Source: VAXT01 sp963827725
GTDB taxonomy: Bacteria > Actinomycetota > Thermoleophilia > Gaiellales > Gaiellaceae
Length of the DNA: 64,000 nucleotides
Reading direction: 5' to 3'
Assembly: GCA_963827725.1 (NCBI GenBank)
Contig: CAWHBM010000001.1
Coordinates: 1,612,001 to 1,676,000 of the forward strand
Positions 17,796 through 27,180 of this stretch are shown here, one piece after another. Below the pieces are notes generated by a model that was given only the letters and a program-made list of their open reading frames with translations, had not been told where the DNA came from and ran no database searches. The number at the start of each line of letters is the position of its first letter. The stretch's first letter is position 1. A program made the position numbers and the translations under genes.

Positions 17796-18875
17796 TTATT
17801 GCTGGGTCGAGCGAGGATCGAATGCGTCCCGGAGCCCGTCGCCGAGCAGGTTGAACGCAAGCGTTGTGATCAGCACGGCCAGGCCCGGCCACACCATCAG
17901 AAGCGGCCGCGTGGTGTAGTACTCGGGCGCGGTCGAGAGGAGGTTCCCCCAGCTCGGCACCGTCAGCGGGATGCCGATCCCGAGGAAGGAGAGGCCTGCC
18001 TCGGCCAGCACGTAGCTCGCGACGATCAGCGTCGAGAAGACGATGATCGGCGCGATCAGGTGAGGCAGCACGTGCGAGCGGATGATGCGGCCGTCGCTGG
18101 CGCCGATCATGCGGGCCGCCTCGATGTACTCCTTCTCGCGAATGGAGAGGACCTGGGCGCGCATGATCCGCGCCGGGTAGAACCAGCCGAAGATCGTGAA
18201 GATCAGGACGAGCGTGATCACCCCTGGGGGAAAGATTCCGAATGTGATCGCGTTGAGCCGCGGGCCGACGGTCGCGGCCAGGGCGATTACGAAGAGCAAG
18301 ACCGGGAACGCCATCGTGATCTCCGTGATCCGGGAGATGACCGTGTCGATGGTGCCGCGGAAGTAGCCGGCGATCGAGCCCAGGAGGACCCCGATGAACA
18401 TCACTCCGATCGTCGAGAACACGGCCACCTCGAGCGAGACCTGAGCGCCGAAGAGCAGGCGCAAGAACTCGTCCTGGCCGAGCCTGTTCGAAGCGCCGAG
18501 AACGAGGAGGTCCGTCTCGCCGGTGTAGGGATTCTCGATATGAGTCCACGGCTTCGCGGGAAGCAGGCTGCCCGCGCTGACCGCAGGCGGCTCCGTGAAG
18601 ATGTCGCTCGGGCCGTGGCCGATGTAGTTCTGGGCGACCGGCGCGCCGATGAAGGCGGCCAGGAACATCAGGATGATGAGGACCCCGCTCGCGATCGCGA
18701 CCTTGTCGCGCCTGAAGCGGATCCAGACGAGCTCCCAGTAACCGCGTGCGCGGACCTGCTCTAGCTGCTCGCCGATCTCCCCATGCGTCTCGGATGCGAT
18801 CGCACCTCCGAGGCCGGCTTGGGAGCCGAGCAAGTCAGAGGGTTTCTCTTTCGTCGCCATGCGGGTTGAGAGCAT
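17796..18875 (-). CDS. oppC: oligopeptide/dipeptide ABC transporter permease (OppC type)
   Basis: 359 residues (354 if it starts at MATKEKP, 18860). An OppC_N region YWELVWIRFRRDKVAIASGVLIILM precedes a BPD_transp_1 domain with the EAA loop EAARMIGASDGRIIRSHVLPHL. It is the first opp gene, 64 bp after the atpG stop. A small hairpin occupies that gap. The 182-bp gap downstream of it (17614-17795) holds the binding-protein leader and, I infer, its promoter. Confidence 0.92.
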   Translation of the reverse strand: MLSTRMATKEKPSDLLGSQAGLGGAIASETHGEIGEQLEQVRARGYWELVWIRFRRDKVAIASGVLIILMFLAAFIGAPVAQNYIGHGPSDIFTEPPAVSAGSLLPAKPWTHIENPYTGETDLLVLGASNRLGQDEFLRLLFGAQVSLEVAVFSTIGVMFIGVLLGSIAGYFRGTIDTVISRITEITMAFPVLLFVIALAATVGPRLNAITFGIFPPGVITLVLIFTIFGWFYPARIMRAQVLSIREKEYIEAARMIGASDGRIIRSHVLPHLIAPIIVFSTLIVASYVLAEAGLSFLGIGIPLTVPSWGNLLSTAPEYYTTRPLLMVWPGLAVLITTLAFNLLGDGLRDAFDPRSTQQ

Positions 18876-18877
18876 AA

Positions 18878-18894
18878 CGGCGCCGAAAGCGCCG
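18878..18894. other. small inverted repeat between atpG and oppC
   Basis: CGGCGC-CGAAA-GCGCCG, 3 nt from the first oppC ATG. There is no T-run in either direction, so it is not a convincing terminator; it could shape the oppC leader. Confidence 0.35.
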
Positions 18895-18939
18895 CACCAA
18901 CTGATTCAGACTGTACTCACCCTTCGCTTGTTAGTGGAT

Positions 18940-19830
18940 CTAGCCCGTGAGAGCGTCTGCGCCGGCGACGACTTCCAGGATCTCCTGGGTGATCTCGGCC
19001 TGGCGAGCCCGGTTCATCTGGAGAGTCAGGTGGTCGATCAGCTCGGCGGCGTTCTTCGATGCGTTTCGCATCGCCGTCATCCGAGCACCCTGCTCGGACG
19101 CGGCCGACTCGAGCAGCGCCCGGTAGAGCTCGGTCTCGACGTACACCGGTAGCAGGCGCTCGAGAATCTGCTCGGGCTCGGGCTCGTAGATGAAGTCTCC
19201 GAGCAACGCCTGCGACGAGGAGTCGTCGGCGTCGCCCTCGAGCAGGCTCTCGGGGATCGGCAGGACCTCCTGGACGACCACCCGCTGGGTGAGCGCCGAC
19301 TCGAAATGGTTGTAGATGACGTCGACCCGGTCGACCTCTCCCTCGATGTAGAGCTGAGACACCCGGTGGGCGATCGCCTGCGCGTCGGAGTAGCGGGGGC
19401 TGTCGCTGAACCCCGCCCAGGCCTGCTCCATCTCGTAGCGCCGGAAACGAAGTGTCGAGGCGCCCTTACGGCCGGCCACGAGCCAGCGCGGCTCGATTCC
19501 CTCGTCGCGGAGTCGGCGCTCGAGCGCGAAAGCCTCGCGCAGGATCTGCGCGTTGAAGGCCCCCGCGAGGCCTCGGTCACCCGTCAGGGGCAGGATCGCC
19601 GTGGAGGCAACCTCGCGGCGCTGGAGCAGCGGTAGGCCGCGGACCGACGAGCTGGCCCTAGCGACACCGACCATCAGCTCTTGCATCCGGTCCGCGTACG
19701 GGCGCATCGCCTCGATGCGGGCCTGTGCCTTCCTCAGCTTGGCCGCGGCGACGAGCTCCATCGCGCGCGTGATCTTCCGCGTGTTGCGGACCGAGCGGAT
19801 CCGGCGCTTGATGTCCTGGACCGCGGCCAT
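18940..19830 (-). CDS. atpG: F1 ATP synthase gamma subunit
   Basis: 296 residues, the central rotor shaft. Conserved N-terminal coil DIKRRIRSVRNTRKITRAMELVAAAKLRKAQ and the C-terminal coil ERLLP...RMTAMRNASKNAAELIDHLTLQMNRARQAEITQEILEVVAGADAL are both present. It is the last gene of the main atp operon; atpD, which normally follows, is 7 kb further on. Confidence 0.96.
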   Translation of the reverse strand: MAAVQDIKRRIRSVRNTRKITRAMELVAAAKLRKAQARIEAMRPYADRMQELMVGVARASSSVRGLPLLQRREVASTAILPLTGDRGLAGAFNAQILREAFALERRLRDEGIEPRWLVAGRKGASTLRFRRYEMEQAWAGFSDSPRYSDAQAIAHRVSQLYIEGEVDRVDVIYNHFESALTQRVVVQEVLPIPESLLEGDADDSSSQALLGDFIYEPEPEQILERLLPVYVETELYRALLESAASEQGARMTAMRNASKNAAELIDHLTLQMNRARQAEITQEILEVVAGADALTG

Positions 19831-19839
19831 CGTTAGCCC

Positions 19840-21374
<1,535 letters not shown>

Positions 21375-21378
<4 letters not shown>

Positions 21379-21914
21379 GGGCGGGCTCCTTGAGTCAGTT
21401 CGTGACGTAAACGTGAGAGGCGGCCGCGGACGCTCGAGTCGACCTCGAGCGAGCCGGCCTTGAGGACGAGCCCGCCGACGAGGCCGGGATCGACGGAGCG
21501 GGAGGCTTCGACTCGCCTGCCGGAGGCCTTCTCGATCTGCTCCACGATCGAGGTCGCCTCCTTGTCGTCGAGCTCGACCGCCGTCGTCAGCTCGACCTTG
21601 AGAATCTGCTCTTCGGCCGCGAGGAGCTCTTCGTACTCGCGCGCGATCTCCTCGATCAGCGGCGCACGGCCCTTCTCGGCCACGACGCGGAAGAAGTTGC
21701 GGACGAGCTCGTCGGAGCCTTCCATCACCGCGGACAGGGCCTCGGCCTTCGCCGTAGGATCGAGCTGCGGATTTCGGAGGAGCGCCTGCAGCTCCGGCAC
21801 GTCGTGCAGCGCGGTGACGAATTCCTGGAGCTCCGCTCGCACCTCGTCGAGGCGGCCCTGATCCTTCGCGGACTCGAAGAGGGCCGTCGCGTAGGTGCGG
21901 GCGACGACAGCCAC
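21375..21914 (-). CDS. atpH: F1 ATP synthase delta subunit (OSCP type)
   Basis: 179 residues: VARTYATALFESAKDQGRLDEV at the N terminus and the C-terminal GGLVLKAGSLEVDSSVRGRLSRL (family pattern GGxxxxxGxxxxDxSxxxxL). Joins the peripheral stalk to the alpha3beta3 head. GTG start sharing one base with the atpF TAG stop. Confidence 0.94.
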
Positions 21915-22447
21915 TAGTTACGCGACCCTTCGAGCACAGAGAAGTCGAGCTCCTGGACCGCGTCCTCGATCAGCCGCTTGTGGTCGGCCTGGTCGAGCAC
22001 CTTCCCCGTGACCTTCTGCGTCGCGACCACCGTCAGCTCGGCGACCTCGGCCCGGATCGCCTCGAGCGCGCGCTGTGTCTCGGCCTCGACCTGCTTCGTC
22101 GTCTCCTCGATCCTCCGGCGGCGGTCGACCTCGAGCTCGTCGCGCATGCGCTTTTTCTGCGACTCGGCCACCTGGCGCGCGTTCGCGAGGATCTCCTCGG
22201 CCTTTCCTCTGGCCTCGGACATCATCGCCCGGTGCTCCTCGAGCATCGCGCGCGCCTCCGCGCGGGCCTTGTCGGCCTCGTCCAGAGCCTCGCGGATCCG
22301 CTGGCGCCGTTCGTCGATGATCTTCTGGATCGCGCCGAAGGCAAAGCGCTTGAGCACGAAGAACGTGATCAGGAAGCAGAGGATCGTCCAGATCATCAGC
22401 CCCGGGATGACCTGGATCAGCGGGTTGGCGGCGAGGACGGAGCTCAT
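21914..22447 (-). CDS. atpF: F0 ATP synthase subunit b
   Basis: 177 residues. One N-terminal membrane helix (about 11-31, PGLMIWTILCFLITFFVLKRF) followed by a long charged coiled coil typical of the peripheral stalk. It begins immediately after the atpE stop with no intervening base. Confidence 0.94.
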   Translation of the reverse strand: MSSVLAANPLIQVIPGLMIWTILCFLITFFVLKRFAFGAIQKIIDERRQRIREALDEADKARAEARAMLEEHRAMMSEARGKAEEILANARQVAESQKKRMRDELEVDRRRRIEETTKQVEAETQRALEAIRAEVAELTVVATQKVTGKVLDQADHKRLIEDAVQELDFSVLEGSRN

Positions 22448-22711
22448 CTAGACGAGGACGTAGGCGAGGATCGAGCCGAGCAGCCCGTAGAACACGACCG
22501 CCTCGGTGAGGGCGAAGCCGAGCCACTGGATGCCCGTCAGCTCTCCGCGGAGCTCTGGCTGCCTGGCTACCGACTGGATCATGGAGCCGAAGATGTTCCC
22601 GATGCCGATGCCGGCGCCGAGGGCGCCGAGACCGACGCCGAGCGCAAGGCCGATCGCCTTGCCGGCCTTCGTCACATCTCCTTCCACTGCTGCAAGGATC
22701 GTTGCGATCAC
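22448..22711 (-). CDS. atpE: F0 ATP synthase subunit c
   Basis: 87 residues from a GTG start with an excellent AGGAGG site 12 bp after the atpB stop. Two membrane helices: a glycine-rich first helix (GLALGVGLGALGAGIGIGNIFG), a polar loop SVARQPELRG, and a second helix with the ion-carrying carboxylate E70 (FALTEAVVFYGLL). No Gln or Ser/Thr of the sodium-binding signature is evident, so proton coupling is inferred. A much longer frame through this locus runs across atpB out of phase and is not real. Confidence 0.93.
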   Translation of the reverse strand: MIATILAAVEGDVTKAGKAIGLALGVGLGALGAGIGIGNIFGSMIQSVARQPELRGELTGIQWLGFALTEAVVFYGLLGSILAYVLV

Positions 22712-22722
22712 GGTGCTCCTCC

Positions 22723-23574
22723 TTAGTGCTCGGGCTCGATGGCCGAGCCGATGTAGATGGCGGACAGGGCGGCGAAGATGAATGCCTGGATGCCGACGAC
22801 GATAACGACCTCGAAGAGGTAGAAGAGGATCGCCGGTAGCACGACGAACACGAGGGTGATCGACTGGAAGATGAAGATCAGCCCGAGGAACGTGAGGATC
22901 AGGATGTGCCCCGCGAGCATGTTCGCGAAGAGACGAACGCTCAGCGAGATCAGGCGCATGACCTGACCGAGGATCTCGAGAGGCACGATCAGGGCGAGGA
23001 GCGGCTTCGGTGCCTCGGGGATCCAGCTCTTGAAGTAGCGCACCGGCCCGTTCCAGCGAATCCCCTCGTAGTGCGTGAACACGAACGTGAGCAGCGCGAG
23101 GGCGAGCGTCACCGAGAGCGACGAGGTCGCCGCGTAGATGCCCCAGACCGGGAAGCCTTTGTACTCCTCGCCGGTGAGCGGCAACGGGATGAAGCCCAGC
23201 AGGTTGACGACGAAGATGAAGAGCAGAAGGGTCGTCACGTAGGGGAACCAGCGGCTGATCGCCTTCGTCGGCAGGCCCTGCTCGGCGACCTGCGTCTGGG
23301 CGACTTCGTAGATCTGCTCGCCGATCGTCTGACGCGTGCCGGGCTTGATGCCGACGCGCGCGCGCATGAGCAGGATCCCGAGCGCCATCGTGATCACCGA
23401 CCCGAGCATCAGATAGACGACCGCCTTGTTGATCGACATGTCGATCGGCCCGAGGTGGATCTCGACCCAGGGATGGAGCTCGAACTCGTGCGTGGGGTCG
23501 AACTCGCCACGTGCGAAGGCCTGGCTCGGAGCCGTGAGCGCGAACGTCGCGAGGATGAAAAGAGCCCGTTTCAC
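22723..23574 (-). CDS. atpB: F0 ATP synthase subunit a
   Basis: 283 residues from a GTG start overlapping the atpI stop by 4 nt (GTGA). An N-terminal hydrophobic stretch (residues 4-20) ends in SQAFA, resembling a cleavable signal peptide. The essential arginine lies in ISLSVRLFANMLAGH (family LSLRLFxNxxAGH), followed by the two last helices. Forms the proton half-channels with subunit c. Confidence 0.94.
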   Translation of the reverse strand: MKRALFILATFALTAPSQAFARGEFDPTHEFELHPWVEIHLGPIDMSINKAVVYLMLGSVITMALGILLMRARVGIKPGTRQTIGEQIYEVAQTQVAEQGLPTKAISRWFPYVTTLLLFIFVVNLLGFIPLPLTGEEYKGFPVWGIYAATSSLSVTLALALLTFVFTHYEGIRWNGPVRYFKSWIPEAPKPLLALIVPLEILGQVMRLISLSVRLFANMLAGHILILTFLGLIFIFQSITLVFVVLPAILFYLFEVVIVVGIQAFIFAALSAIYIGSAIEPEH

Positions 23575-23960
23575 AGAGGCGGCTTCCCGAAGTACGTGAC
23601 GAGCGAGAGCCCCAGCTCGACGGTGTAGGCGAGCGCGTAGGTGAGCGCCGCGGCCAGGCCCAGCTCCGGATCGGAGACAGCAACGGCGAGCAGGACGACC
23701 ATCACGGCGATCCCGCGGAACATCATCCCGAAGCCCGCGACGCCGGAGGCGACGAGGTCGCCCCGCGTGCGCAAGCGGACGAGGAGATACGCGAGAGCCT
23801 GGCTTCCGGCCCACAGAATCGCGGCGAGCGCCCAGGCCTCGAGAGGCCAGCCTGCGACGAGGTAGATCGGAAGCGCGAGGGCGATGACCCCGGTCCCTGC
23901 CACGATCGGCAGGAAGATGCTCGGAGACGGGCGCGGGCTCGTGAACGTGCCGGCACTCAT
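23571..23960 (-). CDS. atpI: ATP synthase subunit I-like membrane protein
   Basis: 129 residues with four hydrophobic segments and no catalytic motif. Position directly before atpB and coupling by overlapping codons on both sides (1 nt with the gene before, 4 nt with atpB) identify it as the AtpI/subunit I equivalent, thought to aid c-ring assembly or magnesium supply. Sequence is poorly conserved, so the call rests mostly on location. Confidence 0.7.
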   Translation of the reverse strand: MSAGTFTSPRPSPSIFLPIVAGTGVIALALPIYLVAGWPLEAWALAAILWAGSQALAYLLVRLRTRGDLVASGVAGFGMMFRGIAVMVVLLAVAVSDPELGLAAALTYALAYTVELGLSLVTYFGKPPL

Positions 23961-24160
23961 CAGAAGTGCTCCCGGTAGCGGCGGTAGACGACGAAGATCG
24001 AGGCCGGAATGCCGACGACTGCTCCTACCAGGGCGCCGATCGCGGCCGAGCCGGCTCCCCAGCCCACCAGTGCGCCGACGCCGATCCCCGCAGTAGTCGT
24101 CCCGATGAGGAGCGCACCCGCGCCTGCAGGCTCAAAAGACGAGGGGCGCGGCGGCTCCAT
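23960..24160 (-). CDS. AtpZ/AtpI-type small membrane protein
   Basis: 66 residues from ATG 24160, supported by TATGCT 8 nt upstream. Two glycine-rich membrane helices (GALLIGTTTAGIGVGALVGWG and a second ending ASIFVVYRRY) match the AtpZ-type organisation of a two-helix protein heading atp operons. First gene of an eight-gene, translationally coupled operon. Confidence 0.65.
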   Translation of the reverse strand: MEPPRPSSFEPAGAGALLIGTTTAGIGVGALVGWGAGSAAIGALVGAVVGIPASIFVVYRRYREHF

Positions 24161-24168
24161 CCGAGGCG

Positions 24169-24174
24169 AGCATA
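24169..24174 (-). promoter_or_regulatory. putative -10 box of the main atp operon (leaderless)
   Basis: TATGCT on the minus strand, 8 nt before ATG 24160, in the 82-bp divergent gap with the hydrolase gene. Confidence 0.45.
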
Positions 24175-24206
24175 ACAAACCTTGTAACAGCGAAAAGCCG
24201 CATGGC

Positions 24207-24235
24207 TTGGCCGAAACCGGGCGAGCTTGTACGCT
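24207..24235 (+). promoter_or_regulatory. putative promoter of the alpha/beta hydrolase gene (leaderless)
   Basis: TTGGCC (24207-24212), 17-bp spacer, TACGCT (24230-24235), then 7 nt to the GTG. An inverted repeat GCGAGC-N6-GCTCGC (24221-24238) overlaps the -10 box and could be an operator. Confidence 0.45.
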
Positions 24236-24242
24236 CGCTCTC

Positions 24243-24958
24243 GTGCATGTCGAGACAGCCGGTTCCGGTCCGCGCCTCGTACTGCTGCACGGCTCCGGCG
24301 GCAACTCCGGCTGGCTCGCCCAGCGCGATCTGACGGATCGCTACACGCTGGTCATGCCAACCCGCACGGGCTATCCGCCGAACCCTCCGCTTCCGCGGAT
24401 CGATTTCGAGAAGCAGGCCGAGGAGCTCCTGGAGATCCTGGAGCCGGGCGACCACCTCGTCGGCCATTCATACGGGGGTGTCGTTTCACTCCTCGCCGCG
24501 GCGTCGGCCGACCTGCGCTCGCTGACCGTGCTCGAGCCGCCGGCCTTCGGCGTCGCGCGGGGGCATCCGGCCGTCGACGATCTGGTCGCGGAGCTGGCGC
24601 CACTGTGGCCGACCGACCTCCCACCCGAGGAGTTCCTGCGCCGGTTCGTGGAGAGATCGGCTCCCTCGGGCTCTGCAACGCACCTTCACCGCTGCCGCCG
24701 GAAATGGAGGCGTCGGTGCGGGCGATGATGGTCGAGCGCGCGCCGTGGGAGGCCGAGATCCCGTTCGACGCCCTGGCCGCTGCGCCGTTCCCGAAGCTCG
24801 TCGTCTCGGGAGCGCACAACGCCGCTTTCGACGCGATCTGTGACGTGCTCGAGGAACGACTCGGCGCGGAGCGGGCCGTGCTGCCCGGGGCCGGACACTC
24901 GATCCCTCGCGCGCCCGGTTTCAACGAGCTGCTCGAGGAGTTCGTCAGTCGCGCGTAG
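24243..24958 (+). CDS. alpha/beta hydrolase (frameshifted as read)
   Basis: Starts GTG CAT GTC. LVLLHGSGGNSGW is the oxyanion-hole HG motif, GHSYGGVVSLLAA the nucleophile elbow (Gly-His-Ser-Tyr-Gly), and AGHSIPRAPGFN near the end gives the catalytic His. Around 24652 one base is missing: the frame passes from FLRRFVE to EIGSLGLCNAPSPLPPEM. With one base restored the protein has 238 residues, a complete single-domain hydrolase. Substrate unknown. It converges with the ankyrin gene, overlapping by 14 nt. Confidence 0.72.
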
Positions 24959-25418
24959 CGCCGTGCTCCGCCAGGAGCTGCGCAAGTCGCTCGTCGCCGC
25001 TCTGGTCGGCCGCCATCAGAGGCGTGAAGTCGTCCTGCTGGCGAGCGTTCGGATCAGCACCGTGCTCGAGGAGCAGCTTCGCGATTTCGAAGCGCGCCTC
25101 CGGGTCGCCCGTCGCGGCCGCGCTGTGGAGTGGCATCACCTTCATCTCGTTCCGAGAGGCGGAGTTCACTTCGGCGCCATGTTCGAGCAGTACCCGGGCG
25201 GTCTCCGAGTGGCCGAAGAAGCTCGCGAGCCCCAGCGGCTGGAATCCGTCATCCGCCCAGGCGTTCGCTAGCGAGGGGTCCTGGTCGAGCAGTTCCCGAA
25301 CCCGGTCGGCTCGGCCGACGGCAGCCGCCTCGAAGACGTCGAGCTCGGGATCGGCCGCGAGCAACTCGTCTGCTCGAGCCTGGTCGCCCTGGTAGATCGC
25401 CTGCAGGAGCTCGGACAA
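24945..25418 (-). CDS. ankyrin-repeat protein
   Basis: 157 residues if started at TTG 25418, 1 nt beyond the TGA stop of the upstream transferase. Repeats resembling ankyrin units are visible: DELLAADPELDVFEAAAVG, FQPLGLASFFGHSETARVLLEHGAEVN, MPLHSAAATGDPEARFEIAKLLLEHGADPN, and FTPLMAADQSGDERLAQLLAEHGA. A cytoplasmic protein-binding role is general for the fold. The TTG start is inferred from the end of the preceding gene, as no ATG or GTG in a sensible place exists. Confidence 0.7.
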   Translation of the reverse strand: MSELLQAIYQGDQARADELLAADPELDVFEAAAVGRADRVRELLDQDPSLANAWADDGFQPLGLASFFGHSETARVLLEHGAEVNSASRNEMKVMPLHSAAATGDPEARFEIAKLLLEHGADPNARQQDDFTPLMAADQSGDERLAQLLAEHGATRD

Positions 25419-25419
25419 C

Positions 25420-26541
25420 TCAGGCGGTCTTGCGCTCGCGCTCGGCTTGCTCGCGGCGGCGGATGCGCGGGTTCGCCAGCTTGATGATCTCGAGCAGGTA
25501 GACGATGTAGATCGACGTCGCGAGGGCGGCGAGGCCGATCGCCCCGGCCGCGAGCACCGGCCACAGGTGCCACTCACCGTGCGCACGGATTGGGATGAAT
25601 CGCGTTGCCAGGGCCGCGCCGGCGAGCATCGCGCACCAGCCGTACATATAGAGAGCGGCCCGCCGCTGCGAGAACCCGATGTTCGCGAAGCGGTGGTGGA
25701 GGTGGGTGCGATCGGCCTCGTGCAGGGGCCGCCCGTGCTTCAGCCGCTTGGCGAGCACGAACGACGTGTCCACGATCGGGATCGCGAGCACGAGCAGCGG
25801 GAAGAACAGGGCGACGGTGGCCGCCGTCTTCAGGAGGCCCTGAATCGAGAGCGTCGCCAGGATGAAGCCGAGCAGCAGCGCTCCCGAGTCGCCCATGAAG
25901 ATCCGTGCCGGATAGAAGTTGTGGCGCAGGAACCCGAAGCACGCTCCGGCGACGATCGCGGAGAGGATCGCGGCCTCCGGCTTGCCGAGCGAGAGCGCGA
26001 TCACGGCGAACGTCGAGCCCGCGATCGCGCAGATCCCGGCCGCGAGGCCATCCATTCCGTCGAGGAAGTTGACCATGTTCATGATCGCCACGATCCAGAT
26101 GAACGTGACGGGAACGCCGATCCAGACCGGGAACTCCTGGATGCCGAGGAAGGGGAACGTGAAGCGGTCGATCGCGATCCCGAATCCGAGCGGGATCGCC
26201 GCGGCCACGCTCTGGCCACCGAGCTTCGCCCACCAGGAGAGGCCGCGGAAGTCATCGACGACGCCGACACAGGTTGCGACCGCGGCGCCGAGCAGGATTC
26301 CGCGGTAAGGCCCGTCGAGTGTCAGGAAGGCGATCGCCGGCACGAAGATGCCGAGCAGGATCGCGATCCCGCCGAGGCGGGGAATGGGTCGAATGTGCAG
26401 GCGACGGTTCTCACCGGGCTGGTCGACGACGCCGAGAATGCGCGCAAAACGCCCGACCGCAGGCGTCAGGACGAGGACGACCCCGAGCGCGAGCAGGAAT
26501 CCCCAGAGGACCTCGGGGTTGTCTCGCAGCGTCTGCCACAT
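25420..26541 (-). CDS. undecaprenyl-phosphate sugar-1-phosphate transferase (WecA/TagO/MraY family)
   Basis: 373 residues, about eleven membrane helices. Family motifs: the DD pair in CVGVVDDFRGLSWWAKLGGQ, NMVNFLDGMDGLAAG, FYPARIFMGDSGALLLGF, and the late HLHHR (THLHHRFANIGFSQRRA). It attaches a sugar-1-phosphate, commonly GlcNAc-1-P, to undecaprenyl phosphate and starts teichoic-acid or wall-polymer synthesis. HLHHR and the position beside atp genes favour the TagO/WecA branch rather than MraY of peptidoglycan synthesis. Confidence 0.87.
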   Translation of the reverse strand: MWQTLRDNPEVLWGFLLALGVVLVLTPAVGRFARILGVVDQPGENRRLHIRPIPRLGGIAILLGIFVPAIAFLTLDGPYRGILLGAAVATCVGVVDDFRGLSWWAKLGGQSVAAAIPLGFGIAIDRFTFPFLGIQEFPVWIGVPVTFIWIVAIMNMVNFLDGMDGLAAGICAIAGSTFAVIALSLGKPEAAILSAIVAGACFGFLRHNFYPARIFMGDSGALLLGFILATLSIQGLLKTAATVALFFPLLVLAIPIVDTSFVLAKRLKHGRPLHEADRTHLHHRFANIGFSQRRAALYMYGWCAMLAGAALATRFIPIRAHGEWHLWPVLAAGAIGLAALATSIYIVYLLEIIKLANPRIRRREQAERERKTA

Positions 26542-26547
26542 GGCGCC

Positions 26548-26553
26548 AGATTA
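26548..26553 (-). promoter_or_regulatory. putative -10 box of the TagO/WecA-like gene (leaderless)
   Basis: TAATCT on the minus strand, 6 nt before ATG 26541 and overlapping the upp stop codon. Confidence 0.4.
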
Positions 26554-27180
26554 CTTCGTGCCGTACAAGCGGTCGCCTGCGTCGCCGAGGCCGGGGACGA
26601 TGTAGCCGCGGTCGTTCAGCCCCTGGTCGATCGCCGCACAGAAGATTGGCACGTCCGGGTGCGCGGTCTGCAGCCGCTCGATCCCTTCGGGCGCCGCCAC
26701 GAGGCAGATCAGGCGGACCGAGCGCGCGCCACCGTCCTTCACCGCCGAGATGGCCGCGACACACGAGTTGCCGGTCGCGAGCATCGGATCGAGCACGATC
26801 GCGTCGCGGACGCCGAGGTCGCTCGGCAGCTTCACGTAGTACTCGACGGGCTCGAGCGTCTCCTCGTCGCGAAAGAGCCCGATGAAGCCGACGCGCGCAC
26901 CCGAGACGAGCTCGAGGAAGCCATCGAGCATTCCTACCCCGGCCCGCAGCACGGGGCAGACGGCGACCTTCTTGCCGGAGATCCGCTCGACCTCGGTCCA
27001 CTCGAGCGGCGTCTCGACCCGCACCGTCTCGGTCGGCAGGTCCTTCGTCGCCTCGTACGTGAGGAGCGCGGTCAGCTCGTGGACGAGCCGGCGGAAGTCA
27101 CCGGTCGACGTTCTCTTGTCTCGCAGGTAGGAAAGTTTGTGACGGACGAGCGGGTGGTCGACTTCGACGACGGTGCTCAC
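26551..27180 (-). CDS. upp: uracil phosphoribosyltransferase
   Basis: Converts uracil and PRPP to UMP (pyrimidine salvage). 209 residues from a GTG that overlaps the glyA stop by 4 nt. HPLVRHKLSYLRDKRTST at the N terminus, LRAGVGMLDGF, the PRPP loop LDPMLATGNS, and the uracil-binding C terminus DRGYIVPGLGDAGDRLYGTK are all standard. A much longer frame continuing into glyA is an out-of-phase artefact. Confidence 0.95.
   Translation of the reverse strand: MSTVVEVDHPLVRHKLSYLRDKRTSTGDFRRLVHELTALLTYEATKDLPTETVRVETPLEWTEVERISGKKVAVCPVLRAGVGMLDGFLELVSGARVGFIGLFRDEETLEPVEYYVKLPSDLGVRDAIVLDPMLATGNSCVAAISAVKDGGARSVRLICLVAAPEGIERLQTAHPDVPIFCAAIDQGLNDRGYIVPGLGDAGDRLYGTK

Noticed and set aside
22448..23683. 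Long 411-codon frame through atpE and atpB
   Set aside because: Only its last 87 codons are real (atpE); the rest is an out-of-phase, Arg/Asp-rich shadow of atpB.
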